DNA of 64,000 nucleotides from Adineta vaga (Eukaryota > Rotifera), in the NCBI GenBank assembly GCA_021613535.1, contig CP075492.1:5704001-5768000 (forward strand), in the 5' to 3' direction. The notes under the pieces are model-generated. The model ran no database searches and had not been told where the DNA came from. It was given only the letters and a program-made list of their open reading frames with translations. How positions within the stretch are numbered: position 1 is the first letter of the stretch; each line of letters opens with the position of its first letter. Below, in pieces: positions 48,834 through 61,025 of the stretch. Both the position numbers and the translations under genes were made by a program.

Positions 48834-51800
48834 TCAAATCGAACCGATCATATTTCCATTCGGTTCATAAACGAGATTCTGTATTTCTGTACCACTAGTT
48901 AATGGTTGATTTGAATCAATAATTGCTGCTGCCGTTGTTGTTGTTGTTGCTGCTGGTATTTTTGTTTTATCTTTAGATTTCTTAAACATTCTTTCAATGA
49001 AATAATACCATGAAGGAAGTATAAAATTCATTAATAGAAAACAAATAATTGTTTCATATATAAGTGATAAACGTATGATATGAAAGATATATGTTTCAAT
49101 TGAAAACAAAGAAAATATACTTAATGATATAATTAATGAAAGAAGAACACGATTATATTTCCATTTTGATTCGAATATATTGAAAGATCCATGAATTAAC
49201 GTATCAAGAAAGATAATAGGTATAACATATAACCAAAGTGCATCGGCAAAATTAAATGTTAAATTATGAAACAAATATAAACATGTTAAATTACCCGTTT
49301 GTAAAGCAATTACATGTAAGAATATCAATAAAGCTTTTGTAAATGAAGTAAATATTATAAGTATAATAATAAATGTTGTTATCACTAAGAATAATGTTAA
49401 TAGATAGATTTCATTACGTATTTGTACCAATGATTCGTAATGAGAAAAAATGAAACTATATGGAAATATTGATGGTATTGAACTTTCTTGTGCATATGTA
49501 TACATATTATTCATTGTTTGTATATCATGACGATCACCTAAAGATTGAAAATGAAGATGATTTCAAATAAAAACTATGTCCATAGGGAATTTAGTCGCAT
49601 TCTATTAGAAAGTTTCTTGAATATGTTCAGTGACTATATTCTACTAATCATTCACGGCATTCTTTGAATTTATTTTTCTTACCTTTAGAAGTACTGAATT
49701 GACAATAAAATCGTGATGCTTTTATCATTGATTTATTATTTCTTTCCGATACGATAATATCATTTTGTGAATAGGGTGTGACTCGAACACTCATCGGATC
49801 TTTACTTGTTAAAATCGTATGAATATTTTCTTGTTCTAACCATACTAATTTAAATTTATTTGTATTTGATTCATTTAAACATTGTTCGACTAGTCGATGA
49901 ATTAATGCTTGATTTTTTTTATTCTCATAATCAATGGGTTGAGGAATGACATACATAATAACAGGACCCAAATCATATTGTTCTAAATGAGTATTCATAT
50001 AGGATTTTAATGAAGATGCATTTTTAGGAAGAAATTTATCTTCATATAAACGTGTATCAATTGAAAACAATGACCAAATACTAATGATAATAAATCCAAT
50101 TGATAATAAACATAAAAATCCAGTAAAAATTTTCTTAAATATTGTATCAATATTTGTTAAAAATTCTTTGGGTTTTTTAAAAATTGTTTCTTTCAATGAT
50201 TTTCGACGATCTCTTATATGATAATCATTCGGTAAATGATGACATAATAAACAATGACGACGCGATTTAATACGTTTCAATGTAATAACAAGACAGGCAG
50301 AGAAAAATGTACAATGAGTTAAATAATCAATAAATATATATAATACTAATGTTAAACCAAGATATCTTGTACATAACATTGGTGATAGAAATGATAAAAT
50401 CGAATAAATAATCATTAAAATTAATGTAGTAGCGAGAAAATATGGACGAGACGATTTGATAATTGATGGAAGAATTTTATCAATATCAATTTTAGTAGCA
50501 ACATTTGTTGATGAGATTGGTATATAATCTTTTATTATTCGATGATATTCACCACAAACAATGGAAATACGCATGGAATCAATAACTAAAGAATCATTCG
50601 TTTTTTTTTCTTTTCAATTCAATCATATTTGTTTTACACTTACTTGCAACAGCGAAAACAATCAGAGCCATTGGTTCAATAATTTCAAATCTAAGTACTG
50701 ATAATAAACCAAATGTAGCACCTGATGCTAATGCTAAATTAATCACTCCACAAAGTGATAAATAACCGACAGATGTATGAAAATTTCCTTCGATACTTAT
50801 AAAAAAGCCAACAAAAATAAAAAATATTAAAAGCATTATAGTCATTAATGGACCTTCATCACGTGCTTGTTTACCAACAATATCAGTAATTGCTGTTGAG
50901 GTCGATGGTGAAATATGAATTAATGATGACTGAAATTTTTCATTCAAATAATGAAGTACTTCTCGCTCCCATTGAATTGCTAATGAATGCATTCGATCAT
51001 TAGAATTATTTAAAGAATATCGAAGACGAAATAAAGGAACATATGAAACAATTTCAGCTAAATTTGATTGTTTCACTTCTGGTATATTTCCTTCTTCTTC
51101 TTCTTCTTCATCGTGATAATCTTCTTCAGGCGTGGTTACATTCATTGTTCGATAATTTTTACCAAAAATAAAAGATGCAAGACCATTGGCACCACTTAAC
51201 GAATCAAAATAGATTCCACTTGGAATATTTGGTAAATGTAACGCATCTCGACGAAATTTATCTGATAATAAGTAATTCCCATCGACAACACAAGCATGAT
51301 TAATAATTGCACATAATTTAGCAAAATTATATTGAATTGAATTATTACTGTTATTGATTCGAATCGATTGAATTTGACGATCAAGTGAATGAATCTAAAC
51401 AAAAAGTAATAACGAACATGTTAGTTCGAATATTGTCAAAAGATTGTTACTAGGCTGATTTCTATATGTTCTCGTTTAGTATATTTGATCAAACAAAATA
51501 CTCGATAGAATCTCATCAAAATCATCTAATATTTATTCTCTTATGAGAAATCTAGGAAATCATTAATCGTCTAGTTCTTTGCAAATATCTGTTGCCATAT
51601 GCCAACATCCTTTACAGAAGAAAAAAAGAGCGTGGTTTTTGATTTCTCAACCAGAAACATCTTCTTCTTCTTTTTTTTATCGAGAAGAGGAACAAACGAT
51701 TAATATTCTCTCTGATTTGAATATCAATATATTCTATTCTTTTCGAAATCTCTTCATCAGAAATTCTCATCCATACCTCGTCAATAACTTGATTATTTAA

Positions 51801-52181
51801 CATATTCGTTTCATTAATATGATGTGAATTATTTGAAAGTTTTCTTTTTATAATAATATCTAATGCTGGATAAAGATCCATTTGTTGATGTACACGATAA
51901 TCTTTATCATTTCCAAAAAGTTCTTGGACTTTATGAGCATTTTTTTGTGCTTTACCATTTTGAACAATAAAAGCCGTTTGATCAAATTGACGTATTTGCA
52001 TAAAATATAAAAAACATATGGTCAATCCAACGGTAACAAATACACTAAGAAATAAAATGATCCAAGAAAACCGTATTAAAAATCTTGAATAACTATCCCA
52101 AAAATGATTGCTTCTTTCTTGTATAAAACTACGACCCATCGAATAATGTTGATTATCTTTCTTTGTAATACTTGTCGACAT
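48834..52181 (-). CDS. Patched-domain (RND/sterol-sensing) membrane protein, 4 exons, 920 aa
   Basis: Exons 52181-51777, 51394-50644, 50585-49683 and 49537-48834 give 921 codons in frame. N-terminus: cytoplasmic part, TM1 (FSWIILFLSVFVTVGLTICF), then a large extracellular domain with GNDKDYRVHQQMDLYP. A sterol-sensing-like bundle follows (MTIMLLIFFIFVGFFISIEG, LSLCGVINLALASGATFGLL, FEIIEPMALIVFAVA), with ILMIIYSILSFLSPM and the charged SRRHCLLCHH loop. The second half repeats the plan with another extracellular domain and a last bundle from about 49480, ending in a Thr/Ala-rich tail. It resembles Patched-related/PTCHD proteins rather than Patched itself. Such proteins move or sense lipids and sterols. 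The first intron is long (382 nt); the others are 58-145 nt. Confidence 0.85.
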
Positions 52182-53336
52182 TGGGATATTATTTCTAATC
52201 TATTCAATAATATAAAAAGAAATGAAATAATAACATTCTTACCATCTGGATTTCACTCATCTTTATGTGCACTCTGTCTTTCTCTTTTTTTTTAGTACTG
52301 ATACACACGTGGTGGAATTTGTAGGAGGCGTAAGAAGAAAAAAAACATCTACTTGAGAGATCAAACACTCTATCTTCTCTTGTCTTTTTTTGAAACGTTA
52401 TCCTAAACATATCCGCGGAAGATAAGAATCCGGGTGTATACCTTCACATAAACACTTCACTATGACACATAACAACAAAGTCGTGCGACAAGAACAAACT
52501 AGAGAATACTTATTTCTTCGATCGTGTACGAACAAATTCTTTTTCTCTCACTTTAATGTTAAGTGCTACTGATACGCTGTTTTGTTTATCGATACATTCT
52601 ATTCAACTATCATATCTATCTTCTCGCTTAATAGAACATTCGTGAAGAGAAGAGATAACAATTGTATACTGGCGACAAAATGTACTATGAAAAGAACAGA
52701 TCCGTTGAGAATATTGTATACAGAGAAAAAAAAATACGTAAATTCTTTACATATATTGCCTTATTCTCAATAATTTCAAGTGCTTTATAATGTCAGAAAA
52801 GTCGTCAAATGACCAGTGCATGAATCTTTTTCACATAAAACGACTAAACCACGTAAAACGACGCGACAAAAAAGAACAGAATAGAAAGCGAAAAAAAAAA
52901 CTTAGTAATAATAGTATCGTAAGAGAATGACGAGGAAATATCACGCCATAGTCTGATGTTGTCTTTCTTTACATAGGAAAAAAAATGAAAAAAACGTAAT
53001 TCCAATAAACAATTCAAGGACGTATGACCAGATCAAATAATATTCCTACTTACCAATACAATAAATGAAATCTGCCGATTTTTATTTGAATACGTGAGTG
53101 TATTCCATTGTATAGCGGTCACAAGGTCATCTATACTTTCTTGCGAAGAACAAAAAAGTAAGAGAATAAGAACAAGAAAAATATCCACCAATAGATCATC
53201 ATTAACAAAATAACGCCTTTCATTGCTCCACGATACCATATATATATATATGACCTTGAGTAATGGATCTATTTTTTTTATATTTATTTAATCTAAGTTT
53301 AAAAATAACTGTAAAAAATAAAGTAGAAAGCAAAAT
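52182..53336. other. 1.15 kb intergenic stretch
   Basis: Holds the promoter region of the Patched-like gene and the 3' flank of the MTCH2-like gene. Small open frames here have no coding features. Nothing else is seen. Confidence 0.4.
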
Positions 53337-55163
53337 CTAAGCATTGGGTATTGGTGTACCAGGTACTGGAATGCCAAGAGTACCAAAAACAGCACGGTTG
53401 AAAAAGCTTGAACCTCGTTTTAATTGTTCCTAAAAATGTTCGATAGATGAAAATCATTTCTTTTTTCTAAAACTAATTTAATGACATACAGTTTTGCCTA
53501 ATTGTGTATATGCATCTTGCCAACTTGTATAGATCGGTGTAATAGGTAACATACCAGCTCGAAGACCACTTCGATTAATTGCTGTAACAGTGGTAACAAC
53601 ACTTAACGGATATGTTGCCGTTTGAGCAACAAACTAAAAAGCCAATATAAAAACGAAGAGATTAACTTTAATTTCATCGAGATATTATTCGAATTTTTAT
53701 GTTGATTATTATCATAACAAATATTTAACATTCTCTTTGACGAATCTGGATTCTTAAGAGAACAATAGATTAAATTCTTTATCGAATCACATATTTCTAT
53801 AACCAGAGTAAAAAAATGTTCGATTTGCATTGACTACATTGTTTCACAATGTAACTGGAAAATAGAAACGGACGCGTTTATAACTCATTTAGATTGAAAT
53901 TTCCAGTCAAAAGACTTCATATTTCAAATATTTATTCAAACTTACAGCAGCCATATATTCATACAATGGTACCATTTCACTTTGTGAAGGTAATTGTGAT
54001 TTGAGCATTTGAATAAGCATATTTGATATGACAATCGTTGCTATTTCTAGTATCCAACGAGGAATCAAACCACTATGAATTTAAAAAAAAACAAACAACA
54101 AAATAGAAAATGATGAGAAGGAAAATTTGACATACACAAAAAATCCTCCGATTCCTTGGCGATTATAAATTTCTTGAATATTTTGAAATATATTTATCGA
54201 TGAGTAATTTGTTTCTCGACCAATAAATTGTCCCATACATCGAATTGCCATGACTAATCAAACAAAAAATATATATATTTTTCAAAATCTATCATAACAA
54301 TTTGGTTTCATTCGAAGCAAACCTTGAAAAGGATGTGAAACTAATATTCCCCATGATTGACATCGTACTTCTCGTAAGGTTTTTTTAATACATTTATCCC
54401 ATGTTGGTTTTGTTTGATCATTCGGTACAACAGGTTCTACTGGACCAAGAAGCTTTTAACAAACAAGAATAGAATTTCATTGTAAATGTTATTTTCTTAC
54501 TTCATCAACTTTTGTTGTTGTATACCAACAGACCATTTTCGATAGAACAGCACAACCAAATCCGCGATATAAACCAGTAAATCCATCGATATTATAAATA
54601 TATCTCACTGAAATGATAGAAAAATCAAAAAATTTAATTTTGTTTTACAAAACAAACTTACAATATCGAAAAACATTTGGATAGAAGATTGCTTCTTTTC
54701 CAAGTAGAGTTTTACCACGATATGGAGGTAACCTCATAACCCATCTAAATACAAGTAGATTAAGATTCAATGTTTGCAATTCGACAATATTTACCTGCAT
54801 CAAAGCTCGAGCATAAGCCATAGGATGTCCAAAAGCTTGTTGAAGAGCTGTGGCTTTTAATACAGCAAATGTTGGATTCGCAGAATTGAATGTTGAAGTA
54901 AATCCACCGGTGGGTTGTTGTTGAACAGCTGTTCCAGCTGCTATTGGTGTTTGAATTGGTGCTACAAGACGTTCAGCAGAATGTAATAAAGATGAAACTG
55001 AGGGAATTGATACATGATTATCAACGGATACATCATCATTGGAAGCTAATGGATCCTAGAATTGAGGAGAGTATTATTTAGATTTCAAAAAGATTGAATG
55101 GTATGAGAGAAAGAAATATCGTACAGTTGATTTGACAGCTGAAACGGGGGGTGGTGTGGTCAT
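53337..55163 (-). CDS. mitochondrial carrier homolog (MTCH2-like), multi-exon
   Basis: No single long ORF; the gene is in many short exons. Start at 55163: MTTPPPVSAVKST, then DPLASNDDVSVDNHVSIPSV (exon ending near 55056). Next come a Gln/Thr-rich region, FAVLKATALQQAFGHPMAYA, a PYRG-type motif near 54720 and several carrier-like segments. The end matches MTCH2: TYPLSVVTTVTAINRSGLRA, PITPIYTSWQDAYTQLGK and EQLKRGSSFFNRAVFGTLGI, with TAG at 53337. MTCH2 is a degenerate member of the SLC25 family in the outer mitochondrial membrane, where it inserts alpha-helical proteins. Exon borders in the middle (53640-54900) were only partly resolved by eye. Confidence 0.8.
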
Positions 55164-58100
55164 TGTTTACTTTTATGAAGATAATCTGGAACTAGAATGA
55201 AGAAGATGAGATGATAGATAGATATCGCATATCGGAATTAGTTAGAAGAAGAAGATTCGTTCGTTTTGTATTTCTATTGTGATTGGTTGATGAATTGTTC
55301 GATTATTTTATTCAACAAGAACTTTTTCACAAATATTATTTTTAGAAAGAAATATTTAGAAAATACTTTCATTAAGAAAACAAAAACAAGTTTTCATGAA
55401 AACAATTTTTTTCCATTCATTAGCGTCATCTGTTCAATAAAAATATATTCCTTTGATTCTCTTTCATGTACTGTATCTTTCATCTACATAAATATTCTTT
55501 TAGACGTCATTTATTCTTTATTTCATGATGGTACTTCAACTCTATTACATAAATAAAGTTTTATTCTACAATCAGATAAGAACCCTTGCATGAATTGATA
55601 AATACATAGAAATATATTTGTTAATGCATTATAATGAATGAAATTATATATGATTGATCTATGAATATGCTTAAAAGCAATCAAATGGATAGCAAGTTTT
55701 CATTCTTCTGATTATAAGAAGAAAGCTAAGATGACATAATTCGTTTTCATTCATTCCTTGATGATCGTGCGTAAGTATGATTATTCTTTTGTTAGAGAAA
55801 ATCTCATGATTAACTTCTAAGTTCCTGTTATTCAACAAGAAAGCGAGAAAACATATCTTCTTTAGACTTCCACAATTAATCTGTATGTTCTTTTGGTGGA
55901 AACCATATAAACCTAGTGCGATTACCTTGTATATACATTTTTATTTAAACGAACAATTTCCAGGTGTCGGTCAACAGACGAAATTTACTTGAACAAAAAT
56001 CAAATTAATCAGACTATTAGATTTACAAATTTCCCCTGAGGAAAATTTCGATTGGTACATTTTTTGTGTACTGATTGATTTTCTCTCTCTGTGTAGATCA
56101 ATGCAAATCATTTAACGGATCGAAAGTCGAAAACAAATCATTTGTTTTTATTATATATATATATATTTTCAACAAGAGAAGATCTACTAAGGTAAAGAAA
56201 AGAATCTTTTCAAACTGAATGTATGTCATTTGTTAGAAAGAAAATATTTTGCCTCTTCTTGAATGGTTTAGAAACATTAGTTTACTGAAGTAAAACATTC
56301 CCAGAGTCTAAAGAAGTTTCAAGTCGTAATATTTTGATGCTAAATGTAGATGAGCACAACGATTCGTGTACAATGTAACGTTAAGGTTATTTGGAATGAT
56401 ATAAAAAGATGAAAGTGACTATGTCGAGGCAGATGTCAAATAGAAATAGATAAGGATATTGTACTTGAGAAATCATAAAATAAAAAGAGGAAATGTCATT
56501 GAACGATTGAAATACTTGACACGAAAACAATTGATATAAGAAGAACACGAGATGTTTTTGCCAAAAACAAAAATCAGCTAGCAACTAATAATTGAATTTT
56601 GGATTTTGCGCTGTAATTATATTACTTATAATCACAATTCTTTTATTAAATAGAATAACAGAATAGGTGGTAACAATATTGTTCATTACACTGTCGAGAA
56701 TATTTTTTAAGAAGACATTATAATTATTAATGAGACTATTCATCAAAATCTTTGACATATATAATTATTAAAAATCAATGGTATTTTATCATTCTTTCAA
56801 GCATCCTATTAAAATGTTAGGCGTCTCATATAACTTGATAGAATAACTCAAACATTGACTCTGAAGGGGAGAAAGTGTTTTTTTTTCATAAGAAAAGAAT
56901 TTGCGTTTGCTCTATTAATTTTTGAGTTCATTATATTTATCTAACTTTGAATGCTTGAAATTAATTTTGATGAAGTATATATAAATATAAGTATGTTCTC
57001 AAATTAGAGTGAGCCAGTCAGATAGGAAATTTTCGATCTAGAAGAGAATCAACTTTAATAACATTGTACTACTTCATCAGAATAAGTATTTCTATAGGTT
57101 CCTGCGTCTTTCTTTTACAATATAACGATTAATTTATGAGGTTTTTTTTCTCTCTGGAGAACTCCATTACAGGCAAAAGATAAAACTTGTTGAAATCTAA
57201 AGTATTCAAAATGTTGTTCGATATAGAATTCATTATGAATATTTTTAAAAATTACTTTTACATTTTGTTTTATACTCCACCTAGTAGTATAGATAGGAAG
57301 AACATAGAAGGTAATTGATGAGAGTACTATTCTCGGTTGAATATTTAATCGAATTTCCTTTATTAGTTTTATGCTATATATATGAGATTGTACTCGTAGA
57401 AGATTGATGATCTTTTACATTTCTTTTGCGTAAATAAGCTTATTGATAGTGGAGATCTAAAAAAAACAACACTGCGCATAGCATTATCTTTCCTTTTTTC
57501 TTATATTTGAGAGTATATGATGACATGGTTCTCAAAAAAGATCCTAAAAATTCTATTAGAATTTTAGATTTGTCAGATATAATTAATTGAATGTTATTAG
57601 TGTTCTATATTTAGTTAGGAAATCGTTGTAGATCAGAATGATCCTATTTATCTTATAAGATGATAAATATCTTCGAACACACCGTCATGCTTGTCAATCT
57701 TTGGTCATATGACAATTATGTTGATAATTAGACTACGATAAAGAACAAAATGTAGAAAAGATCGACGTTAGATCGAATATCATTTTCTCAAGAATGTTGA
57801 ATAGAAAAATAAAAATAAAAAAAGATTTCTTAACCAAGGTTGAAACTAATTGAAACGCATTTGAAGAAGAAAGTGACGCTTTTTAATTGGAATATTCTAT
57901 TATTTCAAAACATTCTCCATTAATAAAAAAAAAGTAGGTTTCTTCTTATTCTTCACTTTAATAAAACATGATAAACAATAAATCTTTAGAAAATATAACT
58001 AGATTAATTATTAGTGCTCCATAGAACTCGTGCTTGACAATGATAGAACACAAAACAAAAGCATAAAAGCGAATTATCTAAAAAACATATTGTTTTGTAA

Positions 58101-59804
58101 AGAAGCCGTGTTTATTTTGCGTATGGAAAGAAAAATGTAATTATTCCTATTCATTCTTTAAGTATTGTTTTATATGTGCTTTCATCAAATGCACTTGTTC
58201 AAAAAATTTGCTGTCATCTAGGTTATCGTGTACTTCTCACAAGTGGTGAATAGCATTCAATTTTTATAAGAAAATAAATTTCTTCGTCAAGATCAATCTT
58301 CTAGTGATCTTTCTCTAACGATAGTTACTCACAGGAACTTGTTTTCCTTCTTCTTCTGTTGTGTGAATTAAGGAATCATTGATGACTCAATAGTTTTCTT
58401 TCAAAGATGATGATTTCGATGAACTAGAATAATAAAAGAAAGACGAAGAGTCTAATCTGATATCATTTTCATTCCACCGAAGGTAATCTCTCTCTTTCGC
58501 ATTTCTTTGATCACCAATAATCAATGTTTACTGTTAAGAACTCGAATGAAACATATTCCAATTCATGTTGAATCTATTGAATAAAAAAAAATGCGATGTA
58601 CATGTACTATGAAAAGGTATACTAAATTAATTTATGAAATATTTTTTTCTTTTCATCGAAGTATGAAAGGGTGACCACTTTAATTAATTCAATATTTTAT
58701 AGGTATATATAACAAGACGAACAAAAAGAAACATGTACTTTCAATAAATGTCTTTGATTTTCTTCCTTCCGTTTCTTTTATTTCTGTCTATATACTTGTA
58801 TCATTGATGAAAACAGAAAATCTATAGCGGCGGCAGCTCTTGTAGTTATTGAATATAATAGTCATTTTCTTTCCTTTTTTCGTCATATCGTGTCTAATTA
58901 TTATAACGTTTGATAATATCGACAAGTCTGAATAACTTTTATTCTCTCACTAATCTGTCTATTCTTATTTCATCAAAAATAGAAATAAGAACAAGACTTG
59001 GATAAGTAGAAAACATAAGTGAATAATTTCAACATCATTGCTCTTTTTATAAATTAACTCAAAGTACTGACAAATTGATGGATTCAAGATTAAGACGAAA
59101 AGTATAAGAGATAGACTATTTTTCTTCTTCTTCTTCTTTCTTTCTTTCTTTCTTTCTTTCTCTGTCTATTCTTTGAAAGAGCGCTTCATTTGTATCAACG
59201 ATTTGACGGATGTGTCCTACTATGAGTATTACATACTAATTTTTTCTTTATCAGATACAATGTCTCGTTCGATACAAAGAAAAAGAGAAAATTTTTCTAT
59301 ATTATTCGACGAGTTCTCACGTTTGAATGTCATTGAGTAACACACTATTGTCAAATGTTAGAGAAATGTTCCTATTTTAATATAATATAGAGTGAAAGTA
59401 GTCAGAATAGATACTTAATGACGTTTTTCATCGATATATAAACATATAGATCGCCTATTCATGAATGAGAAAGCAAGGTAGATTCATGCTGATTTATTAG
59501 ATACAAATAAATATAATGCTCATTTTATGTTATATTAAATAATCGTTCTAAAGAGTTATCAAATATAAAGAAAGATTTACCAGTTTTTTCTTTCTATTAT
59601 AACCGTTATTTCCTAACGAAAGCAACGATCTGTCAAAACATGTGCCATAAAATGTCAGCACCAATAAACTAATCTATTAAGATTTTCTTTTTCTTCGACT
59701 TCCTTTTTTTTGTTAATTCTTATTTGCTTTTCTTTGATTATAGATTGTTATTCTCTATGATAAAGAGGTAACCGCATTAGACAGGTGTTATCATAAGAGC
59801 ATCA
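55164..59804. promoter_or_regulatory. 4.6 kb gene-free region upstream of a GPCR gene
   Basis: The largest empty stretch in the window. Small open frames (55266-55556, 56387-56584) are hydrophobic or Phe-rich noise without motifs. It holds poly-A/T tracts, TA runs, a TTC/TTTC microsatellite (59120-59162) and the 5' flank of the GPCR, whose leader may be spliced at the TTATAG near 59745. No transposon ends, long inverted repeats or RNA genes were recognised. Confidence 0.45.
59120..59162. repeat. (TTC)n / (TTTC)n microsatellite
   Basis: A TTC run passes into a TTTC tetranucleotide repeat over about 43 bp. Confidence 0.9.
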
Positions 59805-61025
59805 ATGAATTTCGCATATTCTAATATTACATGTAATATATCGTTACCTGGAACAATCTATGTAGATCGTGCTCCGCCTATTCCTCCACCATATCTTCAA
59901 GGAACTGCTGCTATTATCTACACTCTTCTAAGTATTCTCACTATTGGTGGTAATGCTCTTGTATGTTTGGTTGTATTTCATTTTATGGGTGTGACAACAG
60001 TAACAAATTTATATATCGCAAATTTAGCCGTTACAGATTTATTTCTTGGTTTACTTTGTATTCCTATTGTGCTGATTTCGGATTTTCTTCTATCCGACTG
60101 GCCATTCGGAATTTTCATGTGTAAATTTACATCCGTTGCCCAATCTGTCTTTGTTGTTTGTACTGTTTATACCTTAATAGCTATGTCAGCAGATCGTTAT
60201 ATAGCTATAATATATCCATTAAAACAGAAGTTAACTCGTAAACAATGTCGAATAGTAATTATTTTCTTATGGGTATTCTCCATCTTATTTAGTTCTCCCA
60301 TATTTTTCGAAATGCATATCAGTCATATGTGTTTTCATCGTGATGATAATCCTTTGCAAGAATATACTCAAACAGTTTGTCAAACAAATGGCTTATATCC
60401 ATCAATTCAAGCATTTTATAATATTGCAACATTGACAGTGATTTATTTAATACCTTTATTTATTCTATCGATTCTTTATATTCGACTCGGTTGTCAATTA
60501 AATCAAAGTCAAGCACCAGGTGAAGCACATTCAGAACGTGATGCACGAATTAAAAAATCGAAACAAAAGGTTATTAAAATGTGTTTTATTGTTGTGATTA
60601 TGTTTGGTGTTTGTTGGTTTCCGATGCAATTATATATAAATATCTTACGTCCGCATCTTGATCAAATATTTAAACAAAAATATGTTCCACATTTTTATTT
60701 TGCATTTCATCTCATGGCAATGAGTAATTCATGTATAAATCCATTTATTTATGGTGTTATGTCATCTAAATTTCGTGCTGGTTATTTACATTATTGGCGT
60801 TGTTGTATTACTTGTTGTGGTTCAGTTAATGATCGTTTCACACATAAACCAAATGCGAATCAAAGTACGATATTAACTGCAAAATTTCGACCACCAAAAC
60901 GAGCTGCATACGAAATAAGTATTACAAATAATGAACATATTGATGGTGATCAAGCAAGCTCCATGTCCGTTCCCTCAATGATTCCATTGATGTCATCACA
61001 TAAAGCAGCAGTGACATATGGTTAA
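59805..61025 (+). CDS. neuropeptide-type GPCR, 406 aa
   Basis: Intronless coding frame. N-terminus with NxT/S glycosylation sites (NITC, NISL) and Pro-rich PPIPPPY. Seven helices: TM1 with GGNALVCLVV, TM2 NLYIANLAVTDLFLGLLCIP, TM3 starting after the conserved Cys in FMCKFTSVAQSVFVVCT and ending MSADRYIAIIYPL (DRY intact), TM4 FLWVFSILFSSP, a second loop with Cys (VCQTNGLYPS), TM5 LTVIYLIPLFILSILY, TM6 MCFIVVIMFGVCWFPMQLY and TM7 NSCINPFIYGVMSSKFRAGY (NPxxY intact). A CC pair (WRCCITCCG) in the tail may be palmitoylated. It resembles NPFF/SIFamide/NPY-type receptors. All signalling motifs are intact; the ligand cannot be deduced. Confidence 0.92.
   Translation: MNFAYSNITCNISLPGTIYVDRAPPIPPPYLQGTAAIIYTLLSILTIGGNALVCLVVFHFMGVTTVTNLYIANLAVTDLFLGLLCIPIVLISDFLLSDWPFGIFMCKFTSVAQSVFVVCTVYTLIAMSADRYIAIIYPLKQKLTRKQCRIVIIFLWVFSILFSSPIFFEMHISHMCFHRDDNPLQEYTQTVCQTNGLYPSIQAFYNIATLTVIYLIPLFILSILYIRLGCQLNQSQAPGEAHSERDARIKKSKQKVIKMCFIVVIMFGVCWFPMQLYINILRPHLDQIFKQKYVPHFYFAFHLMAMSNSCINPFIYGVMSSKFRAGYLHYWRCCITCCGSVNDRFTHKPNANQSTILTAKFRPPKRAAYEISITNNEHIDGDQASSMSVPSMIPLMSSHKAAVTYG

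Noticed and set aside
53603-53830. 75-codon minus-strand frame within the MTCH2-like gene
   Set aside because: Reads into an intron of the gene; only its neighbouring exon (about 53490-53635) is coding.
55266-55556. 96-codon plus-strand Phe-rich frame
   Set aside because: Composition of AT-rich non-coding DNA; the only good features are chance.
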